In this document: piece by piece, positions 58,345 through 64,000 of the stretch
Numbering within the stretch: position 1 is the stretch's first letter
Layout: each line of letters begins with the position of its first letter
Origin: Phocoena phocoena
Lineage: Eukaryota; Chordata; Mammalia; Artiodactyla; Phocoenidae
Length of the DNA stretch: 64,000 nucleotides
Direction of reading: 5' to 3'
NCBI RefSeq assembly: GCF_963924675.1
Contig: NC_089230.1
Location: 2,977,001 to 3,041,000, forward strand
Program-made: the position numbers and the translations under genes
Notes under the pieces: generated by a model
What the model was told of the DNA's origin: nothing
The model's input: the letters and a program-made list of their open reading frames with translations, nothing else
The model's database searches: none

Positions 58345-58850
58345 GTCTTTTTTTTAAACTTTTATTTTATTAAAAATTTTGCATAAAATTCACCTTTTTT
58401 TGGGGGGGAGTACTGTCCTATGGGTTTTCACACATAATGATGTCTGTCACCACGACACAGACAGGATACAGAGCAATTCTCACACCCATGAATTCTCTCC
58501 CGCTGCCCCTAATCGCTGGCAATCCCTGACTTGTTCTCTGACCCTAGGGTTTTGCCTTTTCCCGAGAGTCGTATGAATGGAACGGTGGGGTGTGTGTGAC
58601 ACGGCTCCTTCTGTTCCCAGCAGAATACACTTGAGGCAGGCCCGTGCCATTCTCTGTATCAACAGCTCATTCATTTTTACCACTGAGTGGTGTCCTTGGC
58701 ATGGACGGACCACAGTGTGTTCACCCTTTCACCCACTGAAGGCCATTTGTGTTGCTTCCAGTTTCTGGTGATTATGAATAGTAGTGCTATAATTATTCAT
58801 GTATAAATTTTAGGTGTTTGTTTCTCCAGGAGAGATACCTAAGACAAGCT
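58345..58850 (-). mobile_element. Old L1 3' fragment, minus strand
   Basis: 'ttaaaaattttgcataaaat', 'accactgagtggtgtccttg' and 'gtttctggtgattatgaata' resemble antisense sequence of old L1 3' ends. Family not fixed. Confidence 0.5.
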
Positions 58851-59079
58851 GGGCCGCGTGGTCAGCAAGTACTCACCTCTGTGGGAGACGGGCCTTTCTA
58901 GCCACTGTCCCTTCCGCATCTGCGCCTTCCTCGGGTGACCTCGTTCATTCCATCTACACACGAGAAGGCTCAGATCATGTCTCCATCTTTTGAAATGCAG
59001 GTCTGATTATTCCACTGTCTTATTCATGTCTCTTCTTGACCACTCGAACGTGACCTGTCCACACGGAGCTCTCCCGTCT

Positions 59080-59650
59080 TCCTCCCAAACTGTGTTCTCC
59101 CTGCCTCGGTAAACGGCACTGCCGTTACCCAGTTCCTCAGGCCAGAAGGTCCCCCTGGACCCTCCCTTCCAATCTGCCTCATCTTCACATCTGCCATCCT
59201 GTCCACACCACCATCGTCTGGAGCTGGATTATCACAACAGCTTCCTGATAAGTTTACCTGTTTCCATCCTTGCTTTGCTTACCAATCCAGGCTCCAAACA
59301 TCAGCCAGAAAGAATTTGTAAAGGTATAAATCAACCACACTATGAGATGCCCCAGCTTCAAGCTCCCAGTGGCCTCCAGTGCAATGTTAGGCTCCCGCCC
59401 TCCTGTCTGCCTGCAGCTCCTAGTATCTCTGCTCCCCTCACTGAGCCCAGCACTCCGGACTCTGTCAGGTTCTAGAACCGCTGCGTTCCTGCAGAAGGGC
59501 ATGGCAAGGGGTAGGACCCCGTCTCATTGCATGGCTTGCCTTACTCATCCTTCAGGCCTTCCATAGCCACCCCGGGCCACACTCCCAGCAAAGATCGCCC
59601 TGCCATTCTCTATTGGAACCTACTTATTTACTTCTCTGGACTAAAAACAA
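59080..59650 (+). repeat. L2 LINE body fragment
   Basis: 'ttcctcaggccagaaggtcc', 'ggattatcacaacagcttcc', 'aacatcagccagaaagaatt', 'agctcccagtggcctccagt' and 'actcatccttcaggccttcc' follow the L2 consensus order on the plus strand. Confidence 0.75.
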
Positions 59651-60310
59651 TCTGTCACTACTCGATTCTCTTCATTTTTGTTTGTTAGAATCGCTAGACT
59701 CTGTGCTCTGTAATGTGCATTTACTTCTGAGGGTATTCAATTCTACTATAAAAGATGAGTAAGTTCGTGAACCATAGGTAAAAACTTTTAAGGTATTTTA
59801 AGAATGGAAAAGGAGCTAGTTAAGTACAAATTTGTATACGTGGGCAGAGTTCATAGGTTGTGCTAAGTAGCATGAGAGTGTTAGATAGCAAGTAGACAGC
59901 CCATATTCGTGAGTAGCCTGGGTACTGAATATTCATAATACATCAAACATACGAAGGTCTTAAATATTCATAATATCCTAAACCATTATATGCAGAATAT
60001 GCATGACGCTGAATGCCTACGTCCCTAAATGCTTAAGAAACACTAAACATACATGAGCACTTAATATGAATGAGCCCATGTATCAGTGATTCCATGTGCC
60101 CTCTTCCCAAGGAGCACAAATTAAACCCATAGCTGTTCCTTAGGCTAACTGGTAAATCACGGCCAGGCACGCTTGCCCCCGAACTTACTTAATGGAATGA
60201 CTGTGTGTTATTGGCCTGAGGCACCTTCTTAGTGTGGGCTCCCTTGCTCAAAATTCAACTCTGGTCCTTATAATGGCATCATTAGTGGGAAAGTCTGACG
60301 CAGCAGAGTG
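59651..60310. other. Unassigned sequence
   Basis: No gene recognised. Repeated 'attcataat' and 'catgag' phrases at 59930-60070 give a weakly periodic look. Confidence 0.5.
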
Positions 60311-60316
60311 GGCGAA

Positions 60317-60498
60317 AGGGAGAGAGAGAGAGAGATGTATAGAAATACAGATGATAGACAGATAGATAGATAGATAGATAAACGGGACAGAGGGAGAGAG
60401 AGAGAGATAGAGAGATGTATAGTTATACAGATGATAGATAAATGGGATGGGGGGAGAGAGAGAGACAGACAGACAGATAAACAGGAGAGAGAGAGACC
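60317..60498 (+). repeat. Compound (GA)n/(GATA)n/(CAGA)n microsatellite
   Basis: Two imperfect copies of a block with gagaga, 'gatgtatag', 'tacagatgatag' and gata units, followed by a third GA/CAGA block. About 180 nt, likely highly polymorphic. Confidence 0.92.
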
Positions 60499-61939
60499 AC
60501 CATGTACCCAGGTTTCAGGTGGTGCGACCCACCTGCTTGCACCTTATCCTAACTAATGCTAACTTTCCCCAACTCTTTCCATTTACTTCTTGCCCTGTGT
60601 TTGTAACTGACGTTAGTAACCTGTGTGACTTGAGCGTTTTATTCTGCCTGTGACCTCCGGTATAGCTTACCCAGTAGTGTGCCTGGAGGCTGCCATTGCG
60701 TCCGGGTGATTTCCTACATGACCTGCTCTCTGGGGGCGGGATGGTCAGCTGTCTTCCCCTCTGTTGCATCCCTAGCAGAGTTGTAAGAGTCGCTGTGGTT
60801 GAATCCCCAACAAACAGCCATTCTCCCCCCAAATACTGGGCATGAGCTGGTGGTGGCAGTCTCGCGCTCTTTAGGGATGGGCTGTCGCCCCAACGGGATG
60901 GGAGTCTGCTCCATTGCTTTGGGAAAGGTATCTTCGTTCTCAAGAAAGACACGTGCTCCTTTGGTTTCCAGGGTTGCCATGGCAAGATCTGACCCATGGA
61001 ACTGCTTTGGTCATTTTGTGAGCAAGCTAAGAAGAAAGCCATTAGCAAGGTGTAAGAGAAAAATTTTGCACCGGACACTTATTACAAACAGCAAGACGGA
61101 TTTTATTTGAGCTCCTGACTTTAGTACAGAACTGAGCTCAACTCTGAATGCAGCAAAGACAACTGGGGACTGATAGCCTAAGAGCAGAGTGAGGGGCTCC
61201 GTGGATGGGAATTTACTAAGAGGAGCTTGACTAGACATCAGGGTGGGGATTCTCAATAAACTGACTTAGCAGGAGTCTTTGATAAAATTGGGTTCAGCAG
61301 GCCAAGGGCAGGCAGGCCACGGGCAAGGCTGGTCAAGACGAGAGCTCAGAGGAGACTGACCGCAACTGGTCAAGGAGACGGTCTTTGTCAAAGGACAGCA
61401 GAGTGGAAAGATCTTTCCATCTGGGACCTTGGGTCTCAGACGACATCCCTAAGAGATTGTGGGCTAATCCCGGTGTACAATTAACCTCTGGTGTTCTTGT
61501 CATATGAGATTATAAATTCCTTATATTTTAAGTCACCTTGAGTCATGTTATTGTTATTATTATTTTGGTTGTAGTTTTGTTTGTTACTTGTAGCCAGAAA
61601 CATCCTAACTGATGAAACACGGCTTGCCACAGAGTAGGTTGTTAAATAAAATTTGGGGTGAATAAAAGAATTCTCCCACGTAAACGGCGTGGGTATTTAA
61701 AATTAATTTGCTGGAGAGAATTTTAAAAAATCAACATGTGTATTCTTGTAAAAAATTTCAATGGTTTTTATTATTATGGGATTAGACATCTTATATATTA
61801 AAAATTTACCAGTATATAGGCATAGAAGGTAAAGACCTAATATACTTACTTAAATTGTTTTACAAAGTATTTTCCAATAACGTGGTTTAATTAGATTTGC
61901 CTACTCCTGAAGTATGCAGCATGAGTTTTATTATTAAGG
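60499..61939. other. Unassigned sequence
   Basis: No gene recognised. Minus-strand frame 60515-61078 (187 codons) has no family signature and no splice or start support. Confidence 0.5.
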
Positions 61940-63300
61940 ATAATGATTTTCACTCACTCTTCAAATATTTATTAAGTGCTTGCTGTACATGAACGTGTTG
62001 TGCTGGGTGCTGGAATGGAAGGTTGAATTGGACAGTCTGACCCAGCGCTCATGGCATGTGCTCTAGAGCAAACTGACATGGTTCTCATAATGGTATGTGT
62101 GGGCGGGGGTCATGGAATAACTTCACGTGGTGTGATATTTCATTAAGACATAAAGCATGAGAATATGACTAGTCACACAAATAGTTCAGTTGCAAGGATT
62201 CCAGAGAGAGGAAACACAGCGCAAAGAGCCCTTGAGGAAAAATACAATTTGGCGTATTCCAGGAAGTGATGAAATTCCACATGAGTGAGTGAGAGGGACA
62301 GCAAATCAAGAAGAGGGTGGAGAGATGGGTCAGGGCTTATCCAATAGGCAGGGTCTTAAAGGCCATGATAAACCATTTAGGAAAAAGAGATGGGCTGGTG
62401 GGGGAGGGCAGCACGGTGAATGCAGAGGACATGTTAGGGGCGGGCAGCCCTCCCTGTGAAAGATGAGAGCCCAGGTTGTAGGGCCTGGAGAGGGATGAGA
62501 GGTGGACCGGCATTCATTCTGGGAGTTGGTGTGCCTAGGTTTGCTGGGGATTGGGTGTGAACACGAAAAGAAAGGGACGGGGAACTGAGCTGTTTCTGTC
62601 TGTTTCTGTCTTGAGTAACTGGATGAACCCCCTCTGTTTCTGTCTTGAGTAACTGGATGAACAAAGGCCCTACTGACTGAGTTGGGGGGACTGGGTGTTG
62701 GGTGCATATTTTAGGGGAGAAATCCAAAGAGTTTCCTTTCAGACACCTGAGTTTGAGTTGCCTGTGATTCCTATTGGGTAATCAAGTTTGAAGCTTAGAA
62801 GAAAATGTGGGCTAGACATGAACGTTTAGAGTCTCCAGCATGAAAATGGTAATTGAATTTCTGGGACAGATGAGAAAAAGGCTTAGAATCAGGCAACATT
62901 TAGGGCTCAGGAAGGGGAGCAGAAGCCCGCCAAGGAGAGAGCGATGGAGCTGCTGTGCAGGTGGGGAGTCCCAGGGGAGAGCCAGAGGGGAGAGGTCAAG
63001 GGAGGAGGGGTTTCCAGCTGGTGTCAGCTGGGGAGATGCTCCTCCAGGTAAGATCAGGACAAAAACATAACGAGATGGAAGGTGTGGTGAAGACTGAGAG
63101 AACCAGGTCGGGGCATGCTGGGGATGGAATCTAGACCCAAGGGAGACCAAGGGTACATGGCCCAGAATGTGCAGACAGAGTGTAGACAGAGTGTGTAGAC
63201 AAATCCATGGAAAGGTTGTCCATGAGGAAAACAGGAGTGGAGTGTCAAATGAAGCAACAGTTTTTAGAATGTGCTGTCCTGGAGAATGACTGTGTCCTGA
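61940..63300 (-). repeat. L2 LINE, long antisense fragment
   Basis: Begins with 'cttcaaatatttattaagtg' and 'gtgctgggtgctggaatgga', later 'tattccaggaagtgatgaaa', 'gggtcttaaaggccatgata' and 'agcgatggagctgctgtg'. These are in antisense L2 order. The distal half is less certain. Confidence 0.6.
62601..62665 (+). repeat. 34-nt tandem duplication
   Basis: Two near-perfect copies starting tgtttctgtcttgagtaa at 62601 and 62635. Confidence 0.9.
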
Positions 63301-64000
63301 TGGGAACCGTCCAGTGGAAACAGAGAAACTGCTAACGTGAGACATCCCTGGGATGTGCCTGTGCCGGGGCCCAGGCCACGGATGCGATGTGCTGGGTCCC
63401 TGTTGACAGCCAGCACGATAAGTCTCAAAGCCGTGCTGATCGGCCCCTGATAATCCCGCTTGCAGGTGAAGAGAACAAACTCGCAAAGAGATTAGTGGAT
63501 TTACCCCAAGTTATGCAGTAGCGGGACTCAGAACTGGTTTGCTCAGCCTGGCCTTGGTGTCTCCGCTCGTGGTTCCTGCAGTGACAAGTTCCCTTACGAA
63601 CAGTCAGCCACAGAGCTTCCCTTGAACCTTCTCAGATGAAAAACCTTCTCTGCCTGTACCTGGGCCCTGCTCTCCACGAGCCACAGGCAGACGCGCTGGG
63701 TGGGGACACTGCTGCCATCGTGCGAGGCCATCGGGAAGGGGGCAGACCAGGTAAGGAGGTCCCACCCAGACCTCACCTTGGTCACACTGTCCTCCAGACT
63801 GTGGAATGAAGGAGGTCTGCATATTCTGGGGGGGGGGGGATCCTGAGGGGAGCCAGAAGACCCTGAACGCGAACCTTTGGCAGACTGAAAGTAGTTTTCA
63901 TTATTTGAGATCAGAATGTGTGGAATATTCAACTGGAATAAATAAATAAATAATCAATGGAACCCATTTATTCAACTGGAATAGCTTCAAAATATGACCA
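63301..64000. other. Unassigned sequence, with MIR-like patch and G-run
   Basis: An eroded MIR-like antisense patch lies near 63440-63550. A run of about ten G bases sits at 63830-63839, and (AATA)n at 63939-63955. No gene. Confidence 0.5.

Noticed and set aside
60515..61078. 187-codon minus-strand open frame
   Set aside because: No domain, no known homologue and no splice or promoter support.
1..64000. CRISPR arrays, operons, prophage or integron-like systems
   Set aside because: The window is mammalian nuclear DNA. The repeats are SINE, LINE or microsatellite, and no regularly spaced repeat-spacer structure exists.

Overview
The window is 64 kb of mammalian nuclear DNA. It is almost certainly cetacean, and probably a toothed whale. 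The evidence is about fifteen tRNA-derived SINEs of the cetartiodactyl CHR type. Several belong to the young cetacean CHR-2-like subfamily, with conserved heads and tails and near-perfect target-site duplications. There are also L1 3' ends of the cow/whale type. The exact species cannot be read from the sequence.

Only one protein-coding gene is supported: TBXT (T, brachyury), on the + strand from about 16.93 kb (predicted start of transcription) to about 26.1 kb (poly(A) signal). All eight coding exons are present with GT-AG introns and compatible phases. Together they give an uninterrupted 435-codon frame, the length I recall for the human protein. Exons 1-4 encode the N-terminus and the T-box DNA-binding domain. 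Exons 5-8 encode the faster-evolving Ser/Pro-rich regulatory C-terminus. The promoter lies in a CpG island (about 15.3-18.3 kb) with two CCAAT boxes, a TATA-like element and two TCF/LEF motifs, which fits Wnt control of this mesoderm/notochord regulator.

Upstream of the gene (1-15.3 kb) I see only SINEs, L1 remnants on both strands, L2/MIR fossils, microsatellites and unassigned single-copy DNA. Downstream (26.1-64 kb) is similar: a minus-strand L1 at 29.6-31.4 kb, a mostly unassigned stretch at 31.4-39.6 kb, a plus-strand L1 at 39.6-41.3 kb, a nested L1 complex at 45.4-52.3 kb, further L1 3' ends at 55.9-58.9 kb, and L2 at 59-63 kb. Cis-regulatory DNA for TBXT is expected in these flanks, but sequence alone gives only candidates.

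The points most worth a second look centre on TBXT exon 6. This is a 174-nt in-frame exon whose skipping is the molecular event linked to tail loss in apes. Here it has a tandem CAG-CAG acceptor, an inverted-orientation SINE ending about 65 nt upstream, and a weak upstream donor on exon 5. Intron 6 carries no partner SINE. No new gene system was found.
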